Shown: in pieces, positions 6,420-15,832 of the stretch
Position numbering within the stretch: the stretch's first letter is position 1
Layout: each line of letters starts with the position of its first letter
Source: Gammaproteobacteria bacterium
Lineage (GTDB): Bacteria; Pseudomonadota; Gammaproteobacteria; UBA6429; Thiohalophilaceae
Reading direction: 5' to 3'
Length of the DNA stretch: 64,000 nt
Assembly (NCBI GenBank): GCA_029881995.1
Contig: JAOULO010000008.1
Span: 1-64,000 of the forward strand
The notes under the pieces: generated by a model
What the model was told of the DNA's origin: nothing
Databases searched by the model: none
The model's input: the letters and a program-made list of their open reading frames with translations, nothing else
Translations under genes and position numbers: made by a program

Positions 6420-6788
6420 ATGAATTTTAATAGCCCAATTCCAATATTGCGTAGTTTTGATGAAACTAAGGCTAAGGAGTTTTATGTTGATTTTCTGGGC
6501 TTCACTATTGATTGGGAACATCGATTTGAAGATAATTTTCCTCTCTATATGCAATTATCTAAAGATAGTTGCGTAATTCATCTATCAGAACATCATGGTG
6601 ATTCAAGTCCAGGGGCATCTTTAAGAATATCAACCATAAATTTAGATGAGTATCAGAAAGAGTTATTAGAAAAACAGTATAAAAATGCAAGACCAGGTAT
6701 TCAAGATATGCCATGGGGTACTCGTGATATGGCTATCTCTGATCCATTCGGTAATAAATTGATATTTAATGAAGAGCCAGGCACCTAA
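6420..6788 (+). CDS. Glyoxalase-superfamily (bleomycin-resistance-like) protein
   Basis: This protein of about 122 aa resembles the BRP-like glyoxalase superfamily: IPILRSFDETKAKEFYVDFL, a central VIHLSEHHGDSSPG, and the C-terminal PWGTRDMAISDPFGN with LIFNE. HLSEHHGD and the late Glu fit ligand positions of bleomycin-binding-type proteins. AGGG just upstream fits the ATG at 6420; GTG at 6414 is a possible alternative. It shares a cassette with the preceding VOC protein. A role in binding a small toxic molecule is possible but not shown. Confidence 0.8.
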   Translation: MNFNSPIPILRSFDETKAKEFYVDFLGFTIDWEHRFEDNFPLYMQLSKDSCVIHLSEHHGDSSPGASLRISTINLDEYQKELLEKQYKNARPGIQDMPWGTRDMAISDPFGNKLIFNEEPGT

Positions 6789-6907
6789 AGTTAACGGGGA
6801 CGGACGGAGGGAATAAATAATGTACAAATTCAGCCATTGCTTATAAATATAATACCTCTGCCCTTTTTACCAAAATATGTCTTAAAAATAATTGTCATAC
6901 AACAATC

Positions 6908-7468
6908 ATGACGGAACAACAAATAGAAAAACTGTATGAGTTAATGACAAAGACTACGGAATTGGCTCGAGAAAATATACGCTCTTTGTATTTGGGTTCT
7001 ATAGGTGAAGACAATATTCCATTTTGTTTTAAATATTACAGGTCTTCTAAAAATGCCTCTGTACGAGGTGATATGGTTAAGTTCGTAATCAGATATTCCA
7101 GAGAGTCTGAGTTAGCGCGAAAGCTGGGTATAGAAGCCTTGCAGGACCGATCAAATAAAGTCCGACGCAACGGCTGTGCTGTACTTGCATACTCCCTTCG
7201 GCAAGATATGATCCCTTATCTCGAAGTACTATTTGAGTCCAATGATGAACTAACACGAGAGAAAGCAAGGTCGGCAGTAGATGCAATCCATCAGGGAGAT
7301 ATTGATTATTTTGTGGCGCCAGTTTATAACAGATGGACAGTGTCCCAGGATAGAGTCGATATGCCTACAGATGATGAAATAGATTTTTACGTTAAGAAGA
7401 ATATGCCATCACTTGTCAAGCCGTTAGAAGCTATATTGGGAACCATTTACCCAGCTAAAATCTGCTGA
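6908..7468 (+). CDS. HEAT-like helical-repeat protein of unknown function
   Basis: I cannot name this protein. Its middle section (about residues 55-125) has consecutive amphipathic helices of HEAT type, for example SELARKLGIEALQDRS then RNGCAVLAYSL and DELTREKARSAVDAI. This suggests a small protein-binding solenoid. No signal peptide or membrane segment is present. It is followed 19 nt later by the DUF1272 gene, probably in one transcript. No convincing attC separates it from the VOC pair, so it may mark the transition out of the array or belong to a long cassette. Confidence 0.65.
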   Translation: MTEQQIEKLYELMTKTTELARENIRSLYLGSIGEDNIPFCFKYYRSSKNASVRGDMVKFVIRYSRESELARKLGIEALQDRSNKVRRNGCAVLAYSLRQDMIPYLEVLFESNDELTREKARSAVDAIHQGDIDYFVAPVYNRWTVSQDRVDMPTDDEIDFYVKKNMPSLVKPLEAILGTIYPAKIC

Positions 7469-7487
7469 ATAATAAAGGAGAAAATGC

Positions 7488-7736
7488 ATGCTTTTATTAA
7501 AACCAAATTGTGAGTGCTGTAACAAAGATCTTCCTCCAGAAACTACCGAAGCAAAAATATGCTCATTTGAATGCACGTTTTGTATCTCGTGTGCCGATGC
7601 CGTTCTTCATGGGGTTTGTCCAAATTGCGGTGGTGAGCTGGTCAACAGGCCGCGTCGTCCTGAAAATAAATTGAGCAAGTTCCCTGCCTCGACAGAGCGT
7701 GTCTATAAACCGGAAGGTTGTGCTTCTACAGCATAA
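7488..7736 (+). CDS. DUF1272 zinc-ribbon-like protein
   Basis: This 82-aa protein matches the DUF1272 family closely: an N-terminal PNCECCNKDLPPE, then CSFECTFCISCA, GVCPNCGGELV and a C-terminal RRP...PASTER. The eight or more cysteines in CxxC pairs suggest bound zinc. The family is widespread and uncharacterised. AAGGAG sits just upstream of the ATG. It is complete and intact, co-directional with the preceding helical-repeat gene. Confidence 0.88.
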   Translation: MLLLKPNCECCNKDLPPETTEAKICSFECTFCISCADAVLHGVCPNCGGELVNRPRRPENKLSKFPASTERVYKPEGCASTA

Positions 7737-7763
7737 AAGTGAATAGCGCCGAATTTAATTTAC

Positions 7764-7812
7764 CCTTAACAAATGCCCCTGGCGTGAACGGCGGCTGAGG
7801 AATATGTTATGA
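7764..7812 (+). other. Possible degenerate attC at the end of the array
   Basis: The left end CCTTAACAAAT and the right end ATATGTTATGA are nearly complementary (AACAAAT against ATATGTT, one mismatch), enclosing a GC-rich segment. The next gene's ATG (7809) lies in the right core, as at 5542. The internal stem is weak, so this call is tentative. Confidence 0.3.
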
Positions 7813-8198
7813 GATATCTCGTTTATCTATTGTTTTTTATCAGCTTCAACACCTATGCATCTAAGCCATGCGAAAAACTCATCGAGAATAATTTCAAATT
7901 AAAGAACTGGTGTGAGTGTGACAGGCCATTAACAAGGGATACTGAGCTAAGGGACTGGTGCGAAATGGCCTCTAAAACCTATTTTACAACATCACAATCC
8001 ACTCCTTATAACTGGACGGCGACGTACTGGACTGAGCAGAATATGTTGCATGTGAAAGGGGAATGGCGGGTGGATCGTCGCAAGGTAACGGTAGAGTGCC
8101 AGGTTAGCAAAGGCAGCAGGTCACGCTATGCAAGGATGAAAGTCGAGGATAGTAAGACCAGTAAGATACTCGAACCCAAACCAATGCCCCACTGCTAA
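7809..8198 (+). CDS. Secreted Cys-rich protein of unknown function
   Basis: This 129-aa protein has an N-terminal signal peptide (MRYLVYLLFFISFNTYAS, cleavage probably after YAS) and a mature part with six cysteines in pairs (KPCEKL, WCEC, DWCEM, VECQ, final HC), which points to a periplasmic or secreted disulfide-bonded protein. I do not recognise the family. It is the last + strand gene of the accessory region and ends 17 nt before the convergent acyltransferase gene. A possible attC overlaps its start. Confidence 0.6.
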   Translation: MRYLVYLLFFISFNTYASKPCEKLIENNFKLKNWCECDRPLTRDTELRDWCEMASKTYFTTSQSTPYNWTATYWTEQNMLHVKGEWRVDRRKVTVECQVSKGSRSRYARMKVEDSKTSKILEPKPMPHC

Positions 8199-8215
8199 TC
8201 CAAATGTGGTTTGTT

Positions 8216-9181
8216 TTAATTTCGTTTCTTTTCAGCGTAAAGCGAGGCCTCACCCTCGGGGCGTGTCCTGAATATCTTGAAGGTCCATAAATACTGTTCG
8301 GGTGCGATACGGATGCCTTCTTCAAGCACTTCATTCATTCGCGTGGCATCGGCCAGTTTGTCACCGGCAGGAAAATTTTCTATGGGTGGACGTAGATAAA
8401 TCTCATAACCCCGCCATGTCAGTTTGGTGAACACCGGCACCACCAGGGCATTCGTGCTTTCTGCCAGCCGACCCAGTGAAGGCAGGGTGGCGGTCTGAAT
8501 ACCGAAGAAGGGGGCAAAGATGGAATGTTTCGGGCCCAGGTCTTCATCAGGTAAGTAATAAAAGGCAATGTGTTGTTTAAGCCCACGCATGACGGGGCGC
8601 ATACCCTGGTCTCGGGCCACCAGTTGGCAACCGAAACGCATGCGGCCTTTATTGAGTAACCAGTTAACCACGGGCGAGCGCTGAGTTTTGTACATGGAGA
8701 ACATGGGATGGTAAAGGGCCAGGGGGGAGCCGCCAAAGTTCATGCCGACGCTGTGGGGGGCCAGCAGGATGATAGGTTTATCGGCCTGGGCAATTTTCTG
8801 ATAGGCCTCTATGCCATGGACACGAAATATTCTTTTTAAGCGCCATTTGCTACCCCAGGCCAGCAGACCAAGATCAAGATGGGCCTGACCACTGGTGATG
8901 TAGTGGCGTCGCAGCATTTGCTTGCGGGTCTGTTCAGAAAGTTCGGGGAAACACAGTTTCAGGTTAATGGCGACGATGTTGCGGCGCTTGGCGTTGGCGG
9001 CCATTAATAACAAACCGATGAGTGCACCAATCAGTCGTGACAGGGGCAGAGGTAGCAGACTGAATAGCCATAACAGACCGGCGGCCAGCCAGTTACCCCA
9101 ATGACGGGGTGCGAAGTCACTACCTTGCAGGTGTAAGCGGTAATAGGCCGTGGCGGAGGATTTGGTTTTGACATCGTTCAT
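8216..9181 (-). CDS. LpxL/LpxM-family lipid A acyltransferase-like protein
   Basis: This 321-aa inner-membrane protein belongs to the lysophospholipid acyltransferase family of late lipid A acyltransferases. It has one N-terminal membrane segment (LAAGLLWLFSLLPLPLSRL) and INLKLCFPEL. The family active site is HX4D/E. Here the segment is APHSVGMNFGG, so the acidic residue is Asn (codon AAC, one base from Asp). FYLPDEDLG and later blocks are intact. It may be a less active or altered-specificity member. The gene marks the return to conserved chromosome and faces the accessory region. Confidence 0.82.
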   Translation of the reverse strand: MNDVKTKSSATAYYRLHLQGSDFAPRHWGNWLAAGLLWLFSLLPLPLSRLIGALIGLLLMAANAKRRNIVAINLKLCFPELSEQTRKQMLRRHYITSGQAHLDLGLLAWGSKWRLKRIFRVHGIEAYQKIAQADKPIILLAPHSVGMNFGGSPLALYHPMFSMYKTQRSPVVNWLLNKGRMRFGCQLVARDQGMRPVMRGLKQHIAFYYLPDEDLGPKHSIFAPFFGIQTATLPSLGRLAESTNALVVPVFTKLTWRGYEIYLRPPIENFPAGDKLADATRMNEVLEEGIRIAPEQYLWTFKIFRTRPEGEASLYAEKKRN

Positions 9182-9240
9182 AGGGATGTCATTAGTCTAG
9201 CGAAGCTGGTCTGTCTTGCCATGTTGCGATCAGTAAAGGC

Positions 9241-9957
9241 TTAATATTCGGCATCATGAAAGATGTTCTGTACATCATCCAGATCGTTTAGCATCTCCAG
9301 AAATTTTTCGAACATTTCGACATCGTCACCGCTGATAGGGGTTGCGCCCTTGGGAAGGTACTGGATTTCATCCACATCGAATTCAATTTCACCCAGGGCA
9401 TCCAAGAGGGCCTGTTTGGCCTTGCCATATTCGGTATTGGGGGCAAACACGGTGATATTTCCATCTTCATTTTCGATATCGGTGACATCGACATCGGCTT
9501 CCATCAGGGCCTCAAGCACGGCATCTTCATCATCGCCTTTAAAGCCAAGAATTGCGGCATGGTCAAACATGTGGCTGACGCTGCCGGGGGTGCCTATCTT
9601 GGCCTTGGTTTTGTTAAAGCAGGTGCGCACGTCACTGATGGTCCGATTGGGGTTATCGGTCAGACATTCCACCAGTACCATACAACCACCGGGGCCAAAG
9701 CCTTCATACATGGCCAGTGCATAGTCTTCTCCGGCACCACCCTTGGCCTTGTCGATGGCCTTATCGATCACATGGCTGGGTACCTGATCCTTTTTGGCGC
9801 GGTCGATGAGTCCACGCAGGGCCAGATTACCATCAGGATCGATACCACCTGATTTTGCGACGACATAGATTTCACGACCGTACTTGCTGTAGACCTTGGT
9901 CTTGGCCGCTGCGGTCTTGGCCATGGAGACTTTACGATTTTGATAGGCTCTTCCCAT
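9241..9957 (-). CDS. yeeN: YebC/PmpR-family protein, YeeN type
   Basis: This 238-aa protein of the YebC/TACO1 family begins [19 protein letters not shown], the hallmark of the YeeN branch. Typical blocks follow: [34 protein letters not shown] and [12 protein letters not shown], with an acidic C-terminal domain. YebC proteins act as transcription regulators and, in more recent work, as factors helping ribosomes past proline stretches. That role would fit the EF-P system elsewhere in this window, but YeeN itself is little studied. It lies 22 nt downstream of ettA and may be co-transcribed with it. Confidence 0.9.
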   Translation of the reverse strand: MGRAYQNRKVSMAKTAAAKTKVYSKYGREIYVVAKSGGIDPDGNLALRGLIDRAKKDQVPSHVIDKAIDKAKGGAGEDYALAMYEGFGPGGCMVLVECLTDNPNRTISDVRTCFNKTKAKIGTPGSVSHMFDHAAILGFKGDDEDAVLEALMEADVDVTDIENEDGNITVFAPNTEYGKAKQALLDALGEIEFDVDEIQYLPKGATPISGDDVEMFEKFLEMLNDLDDVQNIFHDAEY

Positions 9958-9979
9958 TTTTAACTACCTGTAAAACTAT

Positions 9980-11647
9980 TTATCTATCCAGTTTTTTGTA
10001 TTTGATACGGTGTGGCTGGTCGGCCTCATCACCCAGTCGGCGCTTGCGGTCGGCTTCGTATTCGGCATAGTTGCCCTCGAACCACTCCACATGGGAATCA
10101 CCCTCAAAGGCGAGAATGTGGGTGGCGAGTCGATCAAGGAACCAGCGATCATGCGAGATAACGACCACGCAGCCGGGGAATTCGAGAATGGCGTCTTCCA
10201 GGGCACGCAGGGTTTCCACATCGATGTCGTTGGTGGGTTCATCAAGCAGTAATACGTTACCACCGCTTTGCAGTAGCTTGGCCAGATGCACACGATTGCG
10301 TTCACCACCGGAGAGGTTGCCGACGTGTTTCTGTTGATCCGTACCCTTGAAGTTAAAGCGACCGACATAGGCGCGGGAGTTAATCTCAAACTCACCCACG
10401 GTCATGATGTCGTGACCATCGGAGATCTCTTCCCAGACGGTCTTTTTATCATCCAGGGCATCACGGCTTTGATCTACATAGGCCAGTTGCACGGTTTCAC
10501 CCAGACGAAGTTCACCTTCATCGGGGCTTTCCTGTCCCACCATCATGCGGAACAGGGTGGTCTTACCAGCGCCATTGGGGCCGATAATACCGACGATGCC
10601 ACCACGGGGCAGGTTGAAACTGAGATCATCGATCAGCAGTTTGTCGCCAAAGGCCTTTTTAACACCCTTTGCTTCCACCACCAGTTCACCCAGACGAGGG
10701 CCCGGTGGAATAAACAGTTCATTGGTTTCGTTACGCTTCTGGTGTTCCTTGGTGGCCAGCTCTTCAAAGCGTTGCAGTCGGGCCTTGCTCTTGGCCTGAC
10801 GACCCTTGGGATTGGAGCGTACCCACTCCAGTTCCTGTTTCATGGCCTTGGCACGAGCGGCTTCACCTTTTTGCTCACTCTCCAGGCGTTTCTCTTTCTG
10901 TTCCAGCCAGGAGGAGTAGTTACCTTCCCAGGGAATGCCCTCACCACGATCCAGCTCCAGGATCCAGCCAGCGACATTGTCGAGGAAATAGCGGTCATGG
11001 GTCACGGCGACCACGGTGCCGGGGTATTCATGGAGGAAGCGCTCTAGCCAGGCGACAGATTCTGCATCGAGATGGTTGGTGGGTTCGTCGAGCAGCAACA
11101 TATCGGGTTTGGAGAGCAATAATTTGCACAGGGCAACACGGCGACGTTCACCCCCTGACAGTTTCGAGACATCCGCATCCCAGGGTGGCAGGCGGAGTGC
11201 ATCGGCGGCGATTTCCAGAGTGCGCTCCAGGTTATGACCATCGGTGGCCTGGATCAGGTTTTCCAGTTCCGCCTGTTCTTTGGCCAGGGCATCGAAGTCG
11301 GCCCCTTCTTCGGCATAGGCGGCATAGACCTCATCGAGGCGGGTCAGGGCCTGTTTGATCTCACCCAGGGCCTCTTCCACATTACCGCGTACATCCTTGG
11401 ATTCATCCAGCTGGGGTTCCTGGGGCAGGTAACCCACATTGATACCAGGCTGTGGCCGGGCTTCACCATCTATCTCGGTGTCTACTCCCGCCATGATGCG
11501 TAGCAGGGAGGATTTACCTGCACCATTTAGGCCCAGGACACCAATCTTGGCTCCGGGGAAAAAGGACAGGGAGATGTCTTTGAGGATAAATCGCTTGGGT
11601 GGGACGACTTTGCTCACCCGGTTCATCGTATAAATGTATTGCGCCAT
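9980..11647 (-). CDS. ettA: Energy-dependent translational throttle protein EttA (ABC-F)
   Basis: This 555-aa ABC-F ATPase binds the ribosomal E site and gates the first elongation step according to ATP/ADP. It has two ABC domains: Walker [10 protein letters not shown] and signature [11 protein letters not shown] with [10 protein letters not shown] in the first, GPNGAGKTT and [11 protein letters not shown] with [10 protein letters not shown] in the second. The interdomain linker is charged ([19 protein letters not shown]). There is no membrane domain, as expected for ABC-F. The start [13 protein letters not shown] and the length match E. coli EttA. Confidence 0.95.
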   Translation of the reverse strand: MAQYIYTMNRVSKVVPPKRFILKDISLSFFPGAKIGVLGLNGAGKSSLLRIMAGVDTEIDGEARPQPGINVGYLPQEPQLDESKDVRGNVEEALGEIKQALTRLDEVYAAYAEEGADFDALAKEQAELENLIQATDGHNLERTLEIAADALRLPPWDADVSKLSGGERRRVALCKLLLSKPDMLLLDEPTNHLDAESVAWLERFLHEYPGTVVAVTHDRYFLDNVAGWILELDRGEGIPWEGNYSSWLEQKEKRLESEQKGEAARAKAMKQELEWVRSNPKGRQAKSKARLQRFEELATKEHQKRNETNELFIPPGPRLGELVVEAKGVKKAFGDKLLIDDLSFNLPRGGIVGIIGPNGAGKTTLFRMMVGQESPDEGELRLGETVQLAYVDQSRDALDDKKTVWEEISDGHDIMTVGEFEINSRAYVGRFNFKGTDQQKHVGNLSGGERNRVHLAKLLQSGGNVLLLDEPTNDIDVETLRALEDAILEFPGCVVVISHDRWFLDRLATHILAFEGDSHVEWFEGNYAEYEADRKRRLGDEADQPHRIKYKKLDR

Positions 11648-11852
11648 GTTGTCTCAATTATTTTGTTGATAATGAATGACAGAATTGTACTTGGGATACG
11701 CCCTGATATACAGGCCCGGATAAGCTTGAATTCACATGTATTTATCTAAGGTTTTAATAGGCTGCGCCGCTATTGGGTTTACATACTTATATATAAAGCA
11801 TTGTATTTATTTAACTTGGCTTCAATTTTTGTCTGGTGGAGACAGTTTTTTA

Positions 11853-13475
11853 ATGGCAGGTATACCAACAATTCAGAATCTTTCTATCTCGATAAAGGTG
11901 TACCTGGGTATATCGATTGTGACCCTGTTTGTGGTGGCGGCAGTAATGATACTGACAATGAGAAATGAACAGGACCTGGCCCTGCAGCTCATCGAACAGC
12001 AGACAAAAGACACGGCTGATTCTTATTTTGATGGGATTAACACCATGATGGTGACGGGCACGATGGCCAACAAACCCCTGTTAAGAGAAAAAGTCTTGTC
12101 CCGTCCTGGTATTGTCGAGGCCCGAATCATCCGGCATGACAATGTCAGTAAATTTTATGGAGCGGGTACTGAAGAAAACCAGGTCATTGATGAGCTTGAT
12201 CGTAAGTCGCTTAAGGGAAACTCAATCATAGAAATTGCAGATACAGCAGAGGGAAGGGTTTTAACGGTTATCAACCCTATTCTGGCTAGCGAAAATTACC
12301 GGGGAACAAACTGTATGGGCTGTCATCAGGTCAAGGCAGGCAGTGTCCTTGGTGCCGTGCGAATTTCTTATTCGCTCAAGGAAATCGATGCTGCGGTCAT
12401 GAACCATCTTTTCACACTAACGGGAATGTATCTGGGTCTGTTTGTTATTGGTGGCAGTATTATTTATATGATCCTGCATCTGGTCATTATCAAACCCTTA
12501 CGTGAGTTACGTTTTGGTGTTCACGACATTGAAGAGCATGCTGATCTTACCGGTCGCCTCAGGGTTCGAAATGGGGATGAGATTGGCGCCTTGGGCAAAA
12601 CCATCAATGACATGCTGGATAAGTTTCAGCACATTATTCAGGAAGTCTATGAAGGTACCAAACATTTGACCGAGTCGACGGATAAGATTTCGACCATTGC
12701 CAGTCAGGCCGAAAGCGGCGTGATGCAACAGCAGAAGGAAACAGAGTTGGCGGCAACGGCCATGACCGAATTGACTTCAACGGCCCAGGAAGTGGCAAAG
12801 AACACTACCCAGACAGCCGAATCTACCCAGAACGCTAATGAGGAGGCCAGTAAAGGTAATCACCTTGCTACCCAGGCCCTGGATCGAATGGATCAACTAC
12901 GTAACGATGTGGTCAACGCCGCCGAAGTGATTCAGGTGCTGGTGGCCAGAAGTGATGATATTGGCAAGGTCCTGGATGTGATTAAAGAAATCGCTGAACA
13001 GACCAACCTGCTGGCACTGAACGCAGCGATTGAAGCCGCCCGTGCGGGTGAACAGGGACGGGGATTTGCCGTGGTAGCCGATGAAGTGAGGACCCTGGCG
13101 ATGCGAACGCATGATTCGACAAATGAAATTCAGACCATGATTGAACAATTACACATTGGTGTGAAAGATGCTGTTGAGGTAATGGAAAAGGCGCAACAGC
13201 AGGCCGATGAGGGTAAGGCTGACGTGGCCAGGGTCAATGAATCACTGGCCCTGATAGTTGATGCCATATCCCGAGTCAATGATATGAATACCCAGATTGC
13301 CACGGCGGCGGAAGAGCAAAGTGCCGTGGTGGAAGAGGTGGATCGAAATATTGTCACCATTAATCAGGTGGCAGAACAAAGTGCGGAAGGGGCGCAGGGA
13401 GTGACCCAGGCCAGCAAGGAACTCTGTGATCTATCACAGTTCCTGCGAAATCTGGTAGGACGTTTTAAAGTGTGA
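11853..13475 (+). CDS. Methyl-accepting chemotaxis protein with a CxxCH heme motif
   Basis: This chemoreceptor has an N-terminal membrane segment ([19 protein letters not shown]), a periplasmic sensor domain, a second membrane segment ([17 protein letters not shown]), HAMP and a signalling domain with the hairpin tip [21 protein letters not shown]. The sensor contains [12 protein letters not shown], a single c-type heme site (CxxCH, coded at 12312-12326), so it may sense redox state, oxygen or NO. ATG 11853 is chosen for its GGTGGAG upstream and normal receptor N terminus; the frame stays open to an ATG at 11736 with an extra hydrophobic stretch. A second receptor follows after 24 nt. Confidence 0.88.
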   Translation: MAGIPTIQNLSISIKVYLGISIVTLFVVAAVMILTMRNEQDLALQLIEQQTKDTADSYFDGINTMMVTGTMANKPLLREKVLSRPGIVEARIIRHDNVSKFYGAGTEENQVIDELDRKSLKGNSIIEIADTAEGRVLTVINPILASENYRGTNCMGCHQVKAGSVLGAVRISYSLKEIDAAVMNHLFTLTGMYLGLFVIGGSIIYMILHLVIIKPLRELRFGVHDIEEHADLTGRLRVRNGDEIGALGKTINDMLDKFQHIIQEVYEGTKHLTESTDKISTIASQAESGVMQQQKETELAATAMTELTSTAQEVAKNTTQTAESTQNANEEASKGNHLATQALDRMDQLRNDVVNAAEVIQVLVARSDDIGKVLDVIKEIAEQTNLLALNAAIEAARAGEQGRGFAVVADEVRTLAMRTHDSTNEIQTMIEQLHIGVKDAVEVMEKAQQQADEGKADVARVNESLALIVDAISRVNDMNTQIATAAEEQSAVVEEVDRNIVTINQVAEQSAEGAQGVTQASKELCDLSQFLRNLVGRFKV

Positions 13476-13499
13476 CGACCTGTATGAGACAGAATAATA

Positions 13500-14702
13500 A
13501 TGAGGCTAATATTGTTTAAAAAATCACAACCTAGTGTTCTACGCAGGCTGTTTATTTCCTTCATGGGCTTTGGTCTGGCGATGGGGATCGTCTTCCCTTA
13601 TTACGCGCAGTTTTTTGTCGAATGGAAACCTGGGCTTTATGCCTGGTTTGCCGGGGGCTGCCTGGTGGCCGGTGGCACCATCGGGATTGTGAATTATACG
13701 CTGGTGAGAAAAATCCTGGTGTCACGACTCAAACAGCTGTCGACTATGACGGCAGCTATCAGTAACCGGGATCTGACTCAAAGCTATGAGATCGATAGTA
13801 ATGATGTATTTGGTGAGATCGTTGCAGATTTTAATCGCATGAGTCAGAATCTGCGGCAAATCATCACCGAGCTGGACAGCCACGCCGAAGAATTGAATCT
13901 GTCATTTATGGGGCTGAGTGCCATTTCTCAGGGCTCGGATACGGGCGTACAAAAGCAGCGTGATCAACTAGAACAGGTGGCGTCAGCCATGACCGAAATG
14001 GAGGCCACATCCACGGAGGTGTTACGCCACGCCAACGAGGCCCTCGCCGCCAATCAGTCAGCGGATGAAAAGGGCAGTGAGGCCAAGGTCGTCACGGTGG
14101 AGGCCATGGGCTCAGTCGATAGCCTTGCCGGTCGGGTCGAAGAATCAATGGCGGTGATTCGTGATCTGAAGCAGGAAACGGACAACATCAGTCAGATGCT
14201 CACAGTCATCAATGACATTGCAGAACAAACCAATCTGTTGGCCTTGAATGCAGCCATTGAGGCGGCCCGGGCCGGGGAGCAGGGTAGGGGTTTTGCTGTG
14301 GTGGCCGATGAGGTGCGTAGCCTGGCAAACCGTACCCAGAAATCCACTCAGGAAATCTCAACCATTATTGACCGCCTCCAGGGAGGTGCCGAACAGGCCG
14401 TGACCTCAATGGAGGAGGGGCATAAACAGGCCCAGGAAGGGGTGGAATTTACCGAGCATACCGCAGAAGTGCTGGCTGAAATTTCCGGAACCATGAGCAT
14501 TATTCTGACCATGAATACCCAAATTGCCACGGCGGCGCAGGAACAGAATTCCGTGGCGGTCGAGGTCAACCGCAGTGTGGACCTCATTAATCGCACGGCG
14601 GAAGATTCATCACAAAGTACGCATGAAGTCACCAAGGCCTGTGAACGTTTGTCATCATTGGCTCAAAGGTTGATGGATATCGTCGGAGAGTTCAAAACAT
14701 AA
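13500..14702 (+). CDS. Methyl-accepting chemotaxis protein lacking a periplasmic sensor
   Basis: This 400-aa receptor has two closely spaced N-terminal membrane segments ([19 protein letters not shown] and [17 protein letters not shown]) joined by a short loop, then HAMP (about residues 70-125) and a cytoplasmic signalling domain with tip [21 protein letters not shown]. No extracellular ligand domain is present, so it probably senses via the membrane or partners with the heme-motif receptor immediately upstream. The two signalling domains are similar, suggesting an old duplication. The pair is probably one operon. Confidence 0.88.
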   Translation: MRLILFKKSQPSVLRRLFISFMGFGLAMGIVFPYYAQFFVEWKPGLYAWFAGGCLVAGGTIGIVNYTLVRKILVSRLKQLSTMTAAISNRDLTQSYEIDSNDVFGEIVADFNRMSQNLRQIITELDSHAEELNLSFMGLSAISQGSDTGVQKQRDQLEQVASAMTEMEATSTEVLRHANEALAANQSADEKGSEAKVVTVEAMGSVDSLAGRVEESMAVIRDLKQETDNISQMLTVINDIAEQTNLLALNAAIEAARAGEQGRGFAVVADEVRSLANRTQKSTQEISTIIDRLQGGAEQAVTSMEEGHKQAQEGVEFTEHTAEVLAEISGTMSIILTMNTQIATAAQEQNSVAVEVNRSVDLINRTAEDSSQSTHEVTKACERLSSLAQRLMDIVGEFKT

Positions 14703-14763
14703 CTAATGTTAAATCAATGGCTTATTTAGTACCCATGCTTAACTTTGCCTATACTTACCAAGA

Positions 14764-14812
14764 TTGACTTGAAATTGTCCGTGATGCCTATATATTAGAG
14801 AATCCTAATATA
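14764..14812 (+). promoter_or_regulatory. Putative promoter and operator of the RND efflux operon
   Basis: TTGACT (14764-14769) could be a -35 element, with an AT-rich -10 region around 14788-14796. Overlapping and following it is a perfect 8-6-8 inverted repeat, TATATTAG at 14791-14798 and CTAATATA at 14805-14812. A repeat over the -10/start region is typical of a repressor operator. The regulator is not known; the LysR gene downstream at 19361 is one candidate. Confidence 0.45.
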
Positions 14813-14836
14813 CATTCAGCTATGCAGGAGTGCATT

Positions 14837-15832
14837 ATGCCCATTGCCCGCCTTGTTTTTGCTTTCCTTTTATATATATCCCTGTCAATCAGCGTATTGG
14901 CAGAGGAGCTTCTGACTACCGTTGCCAGCCCTGTTGTTACTGCCAGGGTACGTACGATCGATGGTCTAATCGAAGCGGTTCACCAGGCTACGATTTCAGC
15001 CCAGACCTCAGGCCGGATTACCAAAATTCATGTGGATGTGGATGATTATGTGGCCAAGGGAGATCTCCTGCTTGAATTCAGTGGCAAGGGACAACAGGCA
15101 GCTTTCAATGCCGCCAGTGCAAATCTCAAACAGGCTGATGCAGAGTACAAACGGATGAAGGACATCTATACCCAGAAACTGGTGGCCAAGGCGGTGCTGG
15201 ATAGGGCGGAAGCCACATATAAATCCGCAAAGGCGAAATTTGAGCAGGCCGAGGAGGCCATGGAATATACCCGGGTCCGGGCCCCCTATAGCGGTATCGT
15301 GGTGAAACGTTTTGTACAGCTTGGTGAAAATGCCCGAGTGGGACAGCAACTAATGAGTGGTCTGTCCCTGGAGTCCCTACGCGCCAAGGTGCAGCTTCCC
15401 CAGGATATGATTCACGGCGTACGCAAGTTCAAACAGGCTTATTTATTAACCAAAGATGGTCAGCGGATACAGGCCGAATCTCTTCGTATCAGTCCCTATG
15501 CTGACCCGGCCAGCCATAGTTTTGCTGTGCAGGTTAATTTGCCTAAGGGTGATTTTGGCGTGTATCCCGGGATGTACGCCAAAGTGGTTTTTGTAATGGG
15601 TGAGGAACAGTCTTTGAAGATTCCTTCCGACAGTGTCGTGAAACGCAGTGAAGTAACAGCTGTTTATATCGTTGATCAAAAACAGCGTCTCTCTTTTCGC
15701 CAGGTTCGTCTGGGGCGTATGGACAGTCAGGGACTGGTAGAAATTCTGGCCGGTATTGAAGCCGGTGAGGTTGTGGCGACAGATCCGATTTATGCTGCAA
15801 TTCTCTTAAAGCAGCAACAGGGTAACAAGTAA
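14837..15832 (+). CDS. RND efflux periplasmic adaptor (membrane fusion protein)
   Basis: This 331-aa periplasmic adaptor links an RND pump to an outer-membrane channel. It has a signal peptide (PIARLVFAFLLYISLSISVLA) without a lipobox, a first lipoyl half (HQATISAQTSGRITKIHVDVD), a coiled-coil hairpin (about residues 85-140), the second lipoyl half (YTRVRAPYSGIVVKRFVQLG), then beta-barrel and membrane-proximal domains. AGGAG (14826-14830) fixes the ATG at 14837. Its stop overlaps the permease start by one base, so they are translationally coupled. No outer-membrane factor gene is in the operon. Confidence 0.9.
   Translation: MPIARLVFAFLLYISLSISVLAEELLTTVASPVVTARVRTIDGLIEAVHQATISAQTSGRITKIHVDVDDYVAKGDLLLEFSGKGQQAAFNAASANLKQADAEYKRMKDIYTQKLVAKAVLDRAEATYKSAKAKFEQAEEAMEYTRVRAPYSGIVVKRFVQLGENARVGQQLMSGLSLESLRAKVQLPQDMIHGVRKFKQAYLLTKDGQRIQAESLRISPYADPASHSFAVQVNLPKGDFGVYPGMYAKVVFVMGEEQSLKIPSDSVVKRSEVTAVYIVDQKQRLSFRQVRLGRMDSQGLVEILAGIEAGEVVATDPIYAAILLKQQQGNK

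Noticed and set aside
6789..6907. Possible attC between the VOC pair and the HEAT-like gene
   Set aside because: AGTTAACGGGG is suggestive, but no matching right core or stem was found.
10286..11047. 253-codon frame antisense to ettA
   Set aside because: Codon shadow of a confidently identified gene; no domain recognised and no start signal.
12507..13148. Frames antisense to the chemoreceptor signalling domain
   Set aside because: The same antisense frames recur at every chemoreceptor because the signalling domain is conserved.
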